This document shows, one piece after another, positions 10,690-21,109 of a stretch of 64,000 nucleotides of DNA. Source of the stretch: Sacculina carcini (taxonomy: Eukaryota > Arthropoda > Thecostraca > Sacculinidae); assembly GCA_916048095.2 (NCBI GenBank), contig OU696584.1, positions 1,230,001-1,294,000 of the forward strand, read 5' to 3'. Made by a program: the position numbers and the translations under genes. Every line of letters starts with the position of its first letter. The first letter of the stretch is position 1. The notes under the pieces were generated by a model. It worked only from the letters and a program-made list of their open reading frames with translations. It ran no database searches and was not told the origin of the DNA.

Positions 10690-11293
10690 CTATTCTGGAC
10701 GTTCAACAAGCTGAAATGTCCTGAAGAACTGAAATTCGACTATGTCAAATACAGCGTGAGGCCGTGGTATCCAAGTCCTCCACGTTGCAACAACTGTGGG
10801 AAAATCGGCCACAAAACCCAGAACTGTGACAAAGAAGCAACACGCCCAAATTGTGGTGGAAAACCACACGGTAACCACTGCGAGAAAGATCCGCACTGTG
10901 TCAACTGTGATGAAAAATATACCATCAGCGTTCAAGTCATGTCCCACCTACATCAGGGAAAAGGAAATCATTCGTGCTGCCAAACGCGCCAGCTGGACTC
11001 GTCTTACCTCCTCTTTCTCTCATCAGGCTTCCTTAAGCAAACTCTGGCGTACCGTGCGTTCTTTCCGGCAAATTGATCACTCTCCAACTTCCCCTCCTGT
11101 CACGAGCATGAACAACATCTTTATCACAAATCAACACGTCGTGTTACATGTGCTAGGTTCATACTACTCTGATCTCTCCGAACAGCTCACACATGGACAA
11201 CATCCTGCTACTCTTTCTGGTATTATCTCTCCGTCGCTTCTAACTGCCCTCACATCTGTAATGATCCCTTTAGTCTTAATGATCTCAACATAA
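10690..11293 (+). pseudogene. LINE no. 2 ORF1 3' part (zinc knuckles) fused in frame to ORF2 linker
   Basis: Continuation of ORF1 after the LTR insertion. It shows CCHC-type knuckles (CNNCGKIGHKTQNC near 10786-10827, then C.NC near 10894-10908, with one Cys changed in a middle knuckle: TRPNCGG). After a frame change it reads SCPTYIREKEIIRAAKRA, the usual end of I/jockey ORF1. It then runs in the same frame into SFSHQASLSKLWRTVRSFRQ, which is ORF2 sequence normally found after the endonuclease. The endonuclease domain has therefore been deleted near 10970, leaving an in-frame ORF1-ORF2 joint. Confidence 0.75.
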
Positions 11294-12530
11294 GCCTACC
11301 ATCTTGCAACTCTAAGTCTACCGGTCCTGATCTAATTGACTATGCCTTCTTCAAAAATATGAATATTTCAAACAAGACTAAATTATTGAACTGCTTCAAT
11401 TGTATTTGGAACAACGGTCACTTTCCACCATCCTGGTAACACCGCATAGTCATCCCTATCCTCAAGCCAGGTAAATCACGAACTGAACCGTCCTCGTACC
11501 GCCCAATCAGTCTCACCTCATGCTTCGCAAAGCTATACGAACGATTGATTCTGCCACGCATCACAGCTTTTTCTCACAGAAACCACCTCATCTCACCAGA
11601 ACAGACCGCGTACACGAAACATCGAAGCACCGCTGACAATGTCGACCTCCTGGTCTCTCACATACGCATCAACTTCTCAAAGGGATTGTTTACACTGGTT
11701 TTTTTCCTCGACTTATCATCAGCCTTCAATAAAGTATCCAAAGATAAAATAGTATCTCTCCTCAAAGACTATGCACTTCACGGCCACCTTTTTCATTCCA
11801 TAGCCGGCTATCTTTCAAACAGGACATTTCAAATTCGCTTCACGGAATTATCCAGGAGCTTTAGTCAAGATAATGGTGTTATACAGGGTGGGGTCCTATC
11901 TCCAATCTTATTCAACATCGTTATCGATCAAGTTGTCAAGAACCTTTCCAACAGAGCTAAGCATTGTATTTATGCGGATGACATTGCGATATGGCTTCCA
12001 GGATCTGATGTCTCCTCAATGATAAGTCAACTTCAATCTGCTGTTGATCGCATTTCTCGGAATTGCTCCTTATTCGGTCTTGAAATATCATCCAACAAAA
12101 CCACTTCAACTCTCTTTCGAAAGCATTGCTCTATTCAACCCAATCCGTCTACTCCTATTCTTTTATCGGGCATTCCTATCAAATTTCAGAAGTATACCGA
12201 ATTCCTTGGGGTATACCGAATTCCGCGGCCAAAACTCGAGTGTTAAAGCGTCTCAGCATACTCAAGTGTTTATCCCATCCTTCGTACGGTACAAATAGCA
12301 AAATTCTCATTCGATTGTACAATACACTCATTCGACCAATCTTAGAGTACTGCTCAACCGTTTTTGTATTGGCGTCAACGTCCTCGCTTTCGCATTTGGA
12401 TATAATTCAAAATTCCTGCCTTCGAATTGCTGCGGGCGCTCTACGCACATCTATCAACAGACTACATTACGAGCTAGGCGTCTCTCCTCTACATACACGC
12501 AGACTGAGAAGCGTAATCAAATAATGCATG
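11294..12530 (+). pseudogene. LINE no. 2 reverse transcriptase
   Basis: RT with recognisable blocks: STGPDLIDYAFF (about 11312), ILKPGKS...SSYRPISLTS (about 11460-11520), FFLDLSSAFNKVS (about 11703), IQGGVLSPILFNI (about 11883) and the catalytic YADD at 11971-11982. A TAA near 11437 and a frame change near 12210 break the frame. The thumb region continues LIRPILEYCSTVF and IQNSCLRIAAGALR to about 12520. YADD is intact, but the protein cannot be made as one piece. Confidence 0.85.
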
Positions 12531-12703
12531 AAAGTAGCTACTGATCCTGAGCATCCTTGTTGTGAATTCCTCAGTTACTCTGCATCATCTCAACGCAACA
12601 ACACTGTTTACTTCAATCGTATTTATGGCCACACATTAGGATCAGCTTACAGAAGAGCCTGCAATCTAATAGACTTTCATCCTCACTCTCTAACCCTATC
12701 GCC

Positions 12704-13645
12704 ATGTCTGCTAGCCGACTACTCTCCTCCTGTCATACAGCGTCTCGCACACAATCGCAGCACTCGACACCTTCGGAAATGCATCAAAATTTCTGCGATT
12801 TCAAGGCCAACCGACCGAACCATGTTTTCATATACATTGACTGCTCCGTGCGCTCGCCTCATGCAGCTTGTGCTGCTGTGATACCGTTCTTGTCCACGGA
12901 GATCGTTCATCGCCTACCGTCTCACACCACAATCCACACTGCGGAACAGCTTGCTATCTTTCAGGCACTTGAATTCATTAAAGCCTGCTCCTTTCAGCAA
13001 GCGGTCGTTGTTTCTGATTCTTTGACAGCACTAAACACACTCTCCTTACCAGACAATGCTATTTCCATCAAATCAGCTTGTCTATTCTCGGAGCTGTCTC
13101 GTAGTTCACGAATTTCTTTCTTATGGGTACCTAGTCACTCAGGAATTCTAGGAAACGATCGTGCCGACACCTCCGCCAAAAGTGGTCTTGATCTCCCTGT
13201 TCTTACTCATCCACCTCTCTCTCCCAACGATTTTCTTTCTGCTCTTTCTCACCGGCTCACTGTTTATTATCACTTGAAACATCCTCACAATGCAGCGCCA
13301 AATTCGCAGCAACTTCGCCACTACACCAGTTGCGGGCGTACTGATCCTTCTTGTCAGCGGTATCTTCACTCTGCTTTCATCCGGTTACGCATCGGCCACA
13401 CCTGGCTCACGCACAGTCACGTTTTCCGCAGATCTTCTCCGGATGAGTGCTCCCGGTGCCGCACTTGTCTCAACGTAGAGCACATCATGCTGCATTGCTC
13501 AAAATACAGCCTTCATCGACAGGCTCTAATATCGGGCACGACACACAACGCCGCTTTATCTCTTGATAACCTTCTGTATAATCCTCAGTTCGTGCCACTT
13601 CTTATGGAGTTCATCATAGACACTAGACTTTTTGAGAACATATAA
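12704..13645 (+). pseudogene. LINE no. 2 RNase H and C-terminal zinc motif
   Basis: RNase H-like domain with its carboxylates in place: IYIDCS (about 12829), TAEQLAIFQALE (about 12939), VVSDSLTAL (about 13009) and WVPSHSGILGNDRAD (about 13126-13170). The C-terminal motif CSRCRTCLNVEHIMLHC is at about 13450-13500. The stop is at 13643-13645. RNase H downstream of RT is a mark of the I/Outcast/R1-related LINE group. This 313-codon stretch is open, unlike the RT before it. Confidence 0.85.
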
Positions 13646-13968
13646 CATAGTTACTTGAGTAATGATTTCATTAACTATCATTTATTAATTGTATTATTCC
13701 TAGGACCAACACAAGTACCACAGTTATCTGATGTGCTTGTGTGACAACAACGTTGCATTGAATGATCCCTGCATCTGAGCCTAACCTGTGATATATGCAG
13801 TAACCAATAACAACAACAACAACAACAGGTCCTGGAGCTGCGACGTCTACGTCGTGGGACCACCCTCCAATCTGGAGGCCAAACCGCAGCAACAACCCTT
13901 CCAGCCTCGCCAGAACGGCGGGGCTGTCGAGCTCCTGGGATCGGCTTCGGTCACCCGGGTTCCACAGG

Positions 13969-13970
<2 letters not shown>

Positions 13971-14011
<41 letters not shown>
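13971..14011 (+). repeat. Poly(T) run of 41 bases in LINE 5' UTR
   Basis: Uninterrupted T41, ten bases upstream of the ORF's ATG at 14021. It may be a true part of the 5' UTR, a poly(A) of an antisense insertion, or length-inflated by assembly. Confidence 0.9.
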
Positions 14012-14020
14012 CTCAGTTCA

Positions 14021-17000
14021 GTGCAACTGGCACAAATCGTGACACCACGCTACACATACACAAACAACAGACACAGTACCAACACCGCTCGCCTCACACT
14101 TTCATTTCCACGCATGTCACCGTCTCCTGCGGGGGCGTCGAGATGTGATCCGCTCGCGATCATTTCTCGTATGCTCACACTCGCAGGAGACGTAGAACCA
14201 CATCCAGGCCCGAGACACACATACACCTGCCACATATGTACACAACCACTCACTACACGCCGACACACAAAAGGCTCAGTTCAGTGCAACTCCTGCCTGA
14301 ACTGGTGCCACACCACATGCACATCACTCCACAACATCACACAATACACGAGCTCATTCGTCTGCTCATCATGCACACCAAACTCAACAACACCTGCACG
14401 TACACCGACACTGGCACATTCACCATCAACATCAGTCACCTCTGTCTCATCACCATCGACATCATCGCGGTCATCAGCACCACCGACATCACCATCATTC
14501 CCATCTTCACATGCAACTCGTTCATCCTCACACTCACCAACAACTTCGTCCTCCTCACAAGCATCACTATCACCATCAGCACCATCCTCACTATCATCAC
14601 CATCAGTTCTGCCATCATCATCACACTCACCACCACCACCACCTCCATCAACAACTCAACATCTCAACAACACTCTCACTCGCACAAACACCAACTTACA
14701 CCGCACACACAACATCAACATTCTACAGCTCAACATCGACGGCATCAACACAAAAAAACACGAATTAACACACTTCCTCACACGACACTCCATTCACATA
14801 GCACTCATACAGGAAACAAAGTTACAACAGCACCACAGAACACCCACCTTTCACAACTATACCACCATCCGCCAAGACCGCACTAGCGGTCGAGGCGGTG
14901 GCCTCATCACACTCATACACAGTACTATCAACTACACAAACACCAGCACACAGACACAAACACTACTACCACCAAACGACACCACAACAGAACAACAATC
15001 GATACAAATACGCACTGGCTCACACTCACACATTTCAATCATCAACGTATACATTCCACCACAAACTTCACCAACAGTACCTCGCAACTACACACCAGAT
15101 ATACGCAACCTCACAAACACACCTAACACAATACTGGGCGGTGACTTCAACGCCAAAGATCCTGCCTGGTACACACACAATCCACTCACCAACAGAGGCA
15201 CAGACATACTACAACAAACAGAACACCTCTACATTCTCAACAACACTCACCAACACACTCACACCACACATCAGGCACACTATCATTCGACATCACCTGA
15301 CATCACATTTTGCACACCGGATCTCACTCACACAACCACTTGGAAGGTGGTCAAAGAGCTTGGCTCAGACCACCTTCCAATCGTCATCACCACCAAAATC
15401 AGAACAGCACCAAACACACCCAGACGCACTTACACAAATTACACAAAAGCCAATTGGTCACAATTCACACACGACACGGAACTAGCATTTACACAACTCA
15501 ACACAACAGACATCACAGACATAAACAAAACAGTCCAAACATTTAACAGCATCATACACAAGGCAGACAAACAACACATCCCAAAAGGACACAGAAAACA
15601 CCACAACCCAAACTTTACACAAGAAATACACACACTCATCAAACAACGCGACACACTGAAACACTCTCCGACACCACACTCACACAATACATCCGAAGAA
15701 ATACACGCACTCAACACCACAATCAACACCAAGATACATGAACAAAAATCACTGAACTGGCACAACTACATAAAAACACTAGATCACAGATCAAACACCA
15801 CAAAACTATACAACACACTGAAAAGCATCACACTCTCAAACAGCAATATAACACGCACACACGCAGCCATCACGACCGACACATCATCTGTACCATCAAA
15901 TAAACAACAAGCAAACACACTCATTAACCACTACTCACACATCAGCCACATCACTCCTACACAAAAAGACAGGACAATCATCAGACGTAAACACACATTC
16001 AGCACAGATCCACTATACACACCATTCACACATGCGCAGACACGACACATCATACACAACATCAAACAATCATCAGCCTGTGGTCCAGATGGAATAAGTA
16101 ACATCCATCTAAAACATCTTGGTCCACAAGGCATACAGACACTCACCAACATATCCAACTACAGCTTCTCACACAACACAATACCTCACATCTGGAAAAC
16201 GGGCATCATCATCACACTACACAAACAAGGCACAGACCCCACGCTTCCTTCTTCACATCGTCCAATCACACTGCTCTGCACACCATCAAAAATCACAGAA
16301 CGCCTCATCCTCAAACTCATCACACCACAAATCCCACTATCACAATCACAGCACGGCTTCAGATCACTGCACTCCACAACCACACTGCTCACAAAACTCA
16401 CACAGACCATGATGGGTAACATAAACACAACAAAACCACCACACAGAACACTACTCATAACACTAGACATCAGCAAAGCATTCGACAGAGTTCCACGACA
16501 CAATCTCACAAACAAAATACTAGACACCACACTTCACAATAACACTAAGAGATGGTTGGCCAACTACCTCGCTGGCAGATGCGCCCATGTGAGGTACAAT
16601 GGACAATCATCTCACACACGCAACATAACAAACGGAGTCCCTCAGGGCTCCGTTTTAGCACCAACACTATTCAACCTATACCTACATGACATGCCAGCAC
16701 CCAACACTCCATCCATACAGATATCATCATATGCAGACGACATCACAATCACAAGCACACACAGACACGCCGACACAGCAGTGCACACACTACAACCTTA
16801 CATCAACACACTACAACAATGGTTCAGCACAAACCAACTGAACATTGCACCTGCCAAATCCACAGCCACACTCATCACCAACTGGACATCCGAACACAAC
16901 TACACACCACAAATCACCATCAACAACACGATCATCCCACACACGCACACACCAAAAATACTAGGCGTCACATACGACACACAACTCTCATTCAAACAGC

Positions 17001-17845
17001 ACATCACCAACATTAAAACCAAGGTCACTCCACGCCTCAACACACTGAAAGCACTCTCTCACACAACTTTCGGACACAACAAAGACACCACAACCACCAT
17101 ATACAAACAGTACATCCGACCCGTCATAGAATATGCTAGCCCCGCATGGGCTAGCAATCTCGCAACACGCCACACAAACACACTTCAAACACTTCAAAAC
17201 ACCGCACTCAGAACAATAACAGGATGCACAGCTACCACACCAGCAGACCACCTTCATCACGAAACCAAAATACTCAAACTGACACACCACCTAGACATGA
17301 GAGGCACACAAACACTCGCAGCAGCAGTCACCAACACAGCACATCCACTACATCACCTCACAACACAAGACAACACAGACAGAAACATAAAAACAACACC
17401 AAGCACACTTTACCACAGACAAATTTTCACATCACTTCCACCAGCTCCCCCACGCACATCAATCAAGAAACACATACACACAGTGATCGCACGGAAAGCC
17501 ATACACTCACTACAACACAATACACTCCTACAAAGACACCCACCTGACATACACAAATCAGAAAACACACTCACACGCGAAAACAAGGTGCATCTGGCCA
17601 GGTTGAGATGCGGTCATCATCCTGCCCTTCTGTCATATCAGAAAAGGTTGAATGACTCAATCGATGACACCTGTCCAGATTGCAATTCAGCACCACACAC
17701 CATCACACACATCATGCAACACTGCACAGCACACACACAACTCAGACGCCAACACAAAATTTCATCTATCAGTGACCTGTGGAACAACCCGGTCGGTGCC
17801 GTGTCTTTCCTCAGGAGCTCGAGGTTGCTCGGCCAGACAACCTGA
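14021..17845 (+). CDS. LINE no. 3 polyprotein: 2A-like, PHD finger, APE endonuclease, reverse transcriptase
   Basis: 1274 aa, uninterrupted. Residues 56-64 are GDVEPHPGP, a variant of the 2A consensus (D.E.NPGP) with His for Asn. Residues 70-118 form a complete C4HC3 PHD finger (C70, C73, C89, C92, H97, C100, C115, C118). A Ser/Pro/Thr-rich linker follows to about 225. APE endonuclease: LQLNIDGIN, QETK (near 264), GDFNAKDPAW (near 373), SPDITF and the catalytic GSDHLPI (near 447). RT: ACGPDGISNIH, DISKAFDRVP, GVPQGSVLAP and YADD at 904-907. The C-terminus has CPDCNSAPHTITHIMQHC. All catalytic residues I can check are present, so retrotransposition competence is possible. The coding strand is strikingly rich in A and C, giving a Thr/His/Asn-rich protein. 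ATG 14021 is the first in frame after the T tract. It has no RNase H, unlike its two neighbours. Confidence 0.93.
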   Translation: MQLAQIVTPRYTYTNNRHSTNTARLTLSFPRMSPSPAGASRCDPLAIISRMLTLAGDVEPHPGPRHTYTCHICTQPLTTRRHTKGSVQCNSCLNWCHTTCTSLHNITQYTSSFVCSSCTPNSTTPARTPTLAHSPSTSVTSVSSPSTSSRSSAPPTSPSFPSSHATRSSSHSPTTSSSSQASLSPSAPSSLSSPSVLPSSSHSPPPPPPSTTQHLNNTLTRTNTNLHRTHNINILQLNIDGINTKKHELTHFLTRHSIHIALIQETKLQQHHRTPTFHNYTTIRQDRTSGRGGGLITLIHSTINYTNTSTQTQTLLPPNDTTTEQQSIQIRTGSHSHISIINVYIPPQTSPTVPRNYTPDIRNLTNTPNTILGGDFNAKDPAWYTHNPLTNRGTDILQQTEHLYILNNTHQHTHTTHQAHYHSTSPDITFCTPDLTHTTTWKVVKELGSDHLPIVITTKIRTAPNTPRRTYTNYTKANWSQFTHDTELAFTQLNTTDITDINKTVQTFNSIIHKADKQHIPKGHRKHHNPNFTQEIHTLIKQRDTLKHSPTPHSHNTSEEIHALNTTINTKIHEQKSLNWHNYIKTLDHRSNTTKLYNTLKSITLSNSNITRTHAAITTDTSSVPSNKQQANTLINHYSHISHITPTQKDRTIIRRKHTFSTDPLYTPFTHAQTRHIIHNIKQSSACGPDGISNIHLKHLGPQGIQTLTNISNYSFSHNTIPHIWKTGIIITLHKQGTDPTLPSSHRPITLLCTPSKITERLILKLITPQIPLSQSQHGFRSLHSTTTLLTKLTQTMMGNINTTKPPHRTLLITLDISKAFDRVPRHNLTNKILDTTLHNNTKRWLANYLAGRCAHVRYNGQSSHTRNITNGVPQGSVLAPTLFNLYLHDMPAPNTPSIQISSYADDITITSTHRHADTAVHTLQPYINTLQQWFSTNQLNIAPAKSTATLITNWTSEHNYTPQITINNTIIPHTHTPKILGVTYDTQLSFKQHITNIKTKVTPRLNTLKALSHTTFGHNKDTTTTIYKQYIRPVIEYASPAWASNLATRHTNTLQTLQNTALRTITGCTATTPADHLHHETKILKLTHHLDMRGTQTLAAAVTNTAHPLHHLTTQDNTDRNIKTTPSTLYHRQIFTSLPPAPPRTSIKKHIHTVIARKAIHSLQHNTLLQRHPPDIHKSENTLTRENKVHLARLRCGHHPALLSYQKRLNDSIDDTCPDCNSAPHTITHIMQHCTAHTQLRRQHKISSISDLWNNPVGAVSFLRSSRLLGQTT

Positions 17846-17928
17846 GGAACAACAACAACAACAACAACAACAACAACGCTTTCGCAACAACAAGGAGATT
17901 CGCTAGTAGACGAAAGAGGTAAATGTGA

Positions 17929-18055
17929 TGAATTCCCCACTGGTGAGGAATGGACGGGTTGTCACGTGGGAAATTTAATGTCGGACAGAAAGATATATGT
18001 GTGTGTTATATCAATTCGAATTCGTTTATTTCCGTTTCTTGTGACTTGCTGACAT
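17929..18055 (+). repeat. RX repeat, copy 2
   Basis: gaattccccactggtgaggaatggacgg through cgtttcttgtgacttgctgac, matching 5289-5405. It lies about 50 bp past the LINE no. 3 tail. Confidence 0.75.
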
Positions 18056-18234
18056 TAAGGTTGATAAAACAGCTGAATTTATTGAATTTATCAGCGCTGT
18101 TGTGCAAAACGAAGAGTTGGTTCATTAATAAGTGGGGAATCAGTGAGAAAAAAAATATCGGACCACAACTCTAAAGTGTCGTCTTTGAGTCTTCTTCGCT
18201 CCCGGCTCGGTATCATTGCAGTATTCCTAGTATC

Positions 18235-18417
18235 CAGTGGCGGCGCCATGGGTAGCTTGGAGGGGCTGAAGTCTCCTCAAAAATGTGCCAAGCTCCTCGT
18301 CCTTGACACCTGCAAGTATCGTGACCATGAACATTGCGATTATAGTCCGTCATATTTTGCCAACCCGCGGGTATTTTTCCTCAGCCCCCCACCGGAGAAA
18401 TCCTGGCGCCGCCATTG
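18235..18417. mobile_element. hAT-like MITE (CAGTGGCGGCGCC ends), copy 1
   Basis: 183 bp with terminal inverted repeats CAGTGGCGGCGCCA / TGGCGCCGCCATTG. It is flanked by ctagtatc and ctaatata (6 of 8 identical), consistent with an aged 8-bp target duplication. The interior has no transposase. Confidence 0.78.
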
Positions 18418-18584
18418 CTAATATAATAAAAAGTGCTGAGGAATTCTTGTGTCTTCATTTCAGTGCATTTTATCAATATCCACACATTAGTATATTTTGT
18501 TATCAGTAGTCTTTGCACGGTTGCACATCCCCAAGCTCACCTTTGTAACGTGATCGTGCTGGAATAACCAGACTGAAGACTGAG

Positions 18585-18790
18585 TCATTGGCAGGTCGCC
18601 GAGAGGTCATTTGGGTCATGATGTCACAATTCACCACTGACTCACACGCACACACGCATACTTTGGCGGATATTAACTGGTCACCGGAAGGTCAAACGGT
18701 TGCCATGGCGACGTGCGGATGCCGTTGTATATCTTCAAGCTGGTTTGATATTTGCATCTGTATTCACGATTTCCGATTGCACAATTGATA
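18585..18790 (+). other. GC-richer island, possible exon fragment
   Basis: A short open frame contains ADINWSPEGQTVAMATCG (about 18665-18720), which superficially resembles a WD40 blade. There is no convincing splice context. Weak. Confidence 0.12.
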
Positions 18791-19054
18791 TATACTTTAC
18801 ATGAACCGTTGAAGGGTCTAACTGCTCCTTACCCTCGATGGTTCGCCTCATTCGCCATGATAATGTCTTCAATCGCGCTTCCGCATGCTCAAGATAAGGG
18901 CCTGCGAGATAAATTGTTAAATTCCTGCGGTGGTTGACGTGATCATGCTTCCTCAGTCAGCACCAGTCTCCTGAGGATGTTTCTTCATTAGCTCTCATTT
19001 TCCCTACTAAACTCGTATTTCTTCTAATTCTCTCTGAATCTTTTGTGCGCTTCT

Positions 19055-19140
19055 TGACATGAGGCCACCGCATGGAGGTAATAGTGCTTGAACTCATCCC
19101 ATGCTACTGGACTTTTAATTATTATAATAATTTAAGTACC
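19055..19140 (+). repeat. TAA-tailed retroposon 3' end, diverged copy
   Basis: gaggccaccgcatggaggta, atagtgcttgaactcatccc and atgctactggacttttaatt match the family at 42046 and 49076, followed by an AT-rich tail. Confidence 0.6.
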
Positions 19141-19522
19141 ACTGATTGTGAATCTCACTCGGCTCATGTTTAATCGCCTGCAAGTATGCTTGGTCAGACG
19201 CTTGGCTACACGTGCTCAATCAACTGCAATATCAACATTTGAATCAGTGAGGAATTAATGAGCGGAAGTGATGGGGTGCGGTGCAGTCAGTCGCTGCTTC
19301 CGGACGCTCAGGTATGCCTCACTTTTCCTCATACACACTCCATATACTCCTACATACGCACGTGCGTGTACGTGTATATGAGGAAAGTTAGGCACGCTAC
19401 CCCCAGCGTGTGCATTGCATGTGTGTTGCAGAATGCATGGCTTGTCTGTGTGACCCTTTCATCATTGTTTCTTAGCTGTTCAATTTCAAGGCTATCGGTC
19501 GCTCCGGAAAACTGGAATCACT

Positions 19523-19589
19523 GACACACACACACACACACACACACACACGACTATATTTGTACACGTGCATCGAGTATGCTCGTGTC

Positions 19590-19641
<52 letters not shown>

Positions 19642-19760
19642 AGTGTGTGATTGGTTGTTAATTGCAGGTAGCAGAGAGCGAGTTGAACGCTTGGGCTGCT
19701 TCATGCACGACTTCTGTGCAAAGTGCTTGGGTCGCCTTTCTGCACATACACACACACACA

Positions 19761-19827
<67 letters not shown>

Positions 19828-19890
19828 ACAACCTGTGCGGTTGGTTCCTGTTCCTGTTGCATGCAACACACACACACACACACGCACACG
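19523..19890. repeat. Microsatellite cluster around a short non-repetitive island
   Basis: (CA)n at 19523-19551, (GT)n at 19592-19640, (CA)n at 19744-19826 and 19866-19884. Between them, 19668-19743 follows ttgttaattgcag and has two open frames ([13 protein letters not shown] or [13 protein letters not shown]). It might be an exon paired with the donor-like CAG|gtatgc at 19311/19312, but I cannot identify it. Confidence 0.6.
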
Positions 19891-20859
19891 ACGTAAATGG
19901 CGTGGATGTGATTAATGGTGTGATACCGACTTGATAGCAAGTCGGGGATTTTTACTTTTTTGATGCAGGTCGAGCGAACGTTTGCTACAGTGCAGAATGG
20001 ATACAGCTTAAGGCGATTGACGAAACGCTACACAGAAAACTTGTGCATCGTTTGTAGCATGCATGTATATGGTTGACCTGGTGAATAGCACCTTTTCATG
20101 GGCGGGTCGAGAAAGGATCACTGCTGACGTCACATCACAGCCAAAAACTGGGATCAAATTATTTATTAAGAATAAATAAATATTCATTAAGAACACAAAT
20201 ATTCAAAATATTCATTTTCATTATTAATTCATTATTTACCCTATAAAACGGAGTGTGTCGATTTGGTAACGTTTCATTCATTGACTTATGTTGTGTGCCG
20301 AAAATATCCAGGTATTAGCCACAACTATCGCCTGTCACGACTTCTACACGTTGCATCGATCATAGTGCAAGAATGGTGGTAATTTTGTTGTGTGGCGATA
20401 TATGCAACGCTATCAGAATGAACAACAAAAAAACAATGATTTTTTGCAAAACGGATCAGCATTACGGCGTTATAGGGCTAATATTAATTGGATGTTCATG
20501 ACATTTTCCTCGAGCGACTGAATTTTCTCCAAGTATCCTGGCTCATATGCTAGTATTTCTGGCTGATAAATATTTATTTCACTGTGGCATTTTGGCTGCG
20601 TATCGTTGAGTCTCCAAGCTAGTTTATTGAGCCGCTAATACTGGGTGGAAAATATTTATTTTGGGGCTAAAATATATTATAATTGGGTAGTGTAATCATG
20701 GAAATATATGATGTATAGTGATAAGATTCTAAGCGACTATGATTAAATTATAATCCTGATTTGATCAAATTAGACCATTATTAAATCAACTGTGATTAAA
20801 AGCATTATCATTACAATTGTTTTATCTATTTAAGTTCGGGGCGAGATGCTTAATTCGTG

Positions 20860-20917
20860 CAAAATTTGGGTCGCTGCCAAAAAAAGGTTGGGAACCACTG
20901 TGCTATGAGGACCCATC
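20860..20917. repeat. hAT-type element end (ggttgggaaccactg)
   Basis: gggtcgctgccaaaaaaaggttgggaaccactgtg resembles the terminal repeat of hAT/Charlie-like MITEs. The other end was not found. Confidence 0.35.
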
Positions 20918-21109
20918 TGATGACTTCACCTGCACCGTTGGCTTGGCCTGTTCACGTCTTACATGATCTCCAAGTGAAAATTGACACCACACTGTTCCAA
21001 CATGGAACTTACTGGAAGGATGGAGCCGTTCAATGGGGATTTTCTCAGAAAAGTATCCTATCCACAACACACAGAATGGTCTTCTAGTGAATTATGATCA
21101 GGATTATGA

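Larger units (their letters stand above)
7000..13826 (+). mobile_element. I-like LINE no. 2, split by an LTR element and lacking endonuclease
   Basis: Non-LTR retrotransposon with ORF1 (from ATG 7170), RT (about 11300-12500), RNase H (about 12790-13190), a C-terminal zinc motif and an (AAC)6 tail at 13809-13826. It is interrupted by the LTR element 7603-10689. The whole APE endonuclease region expected between ORF1 and RT is absent. Stops and frameshifts (for example TAA near 11437) make it inactive. Confidence 0.85.
13828..17878 (+). mobile_element. Nearly intact LINE no. 3 (2A-like/PHD/APE/RT type)
   Basis: The 5' UTR (13828-14020) contains a run of 41 T (13971-14011). A single 1274-codon ORF follows at 14021-17845, then a (CAA)n tail at 17850-17878. 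It inserted exactly at the (AAC)n tail of LINE no. 2, so the target duplication is hidden in the repeat. No inactivating mutation is visible. Best guess is the ingi/Vingi-CR1 side of APE-type LINEs: 2A-like motif, PHD finger, no RNase H. Confidence 0.88.

Noticed and set aside
14236..14886. 216-codon frame-shifted ORF inside LINE no. 3
   Set aside because: Shadow of the A/C-rich main ORF; no domains in this frame.
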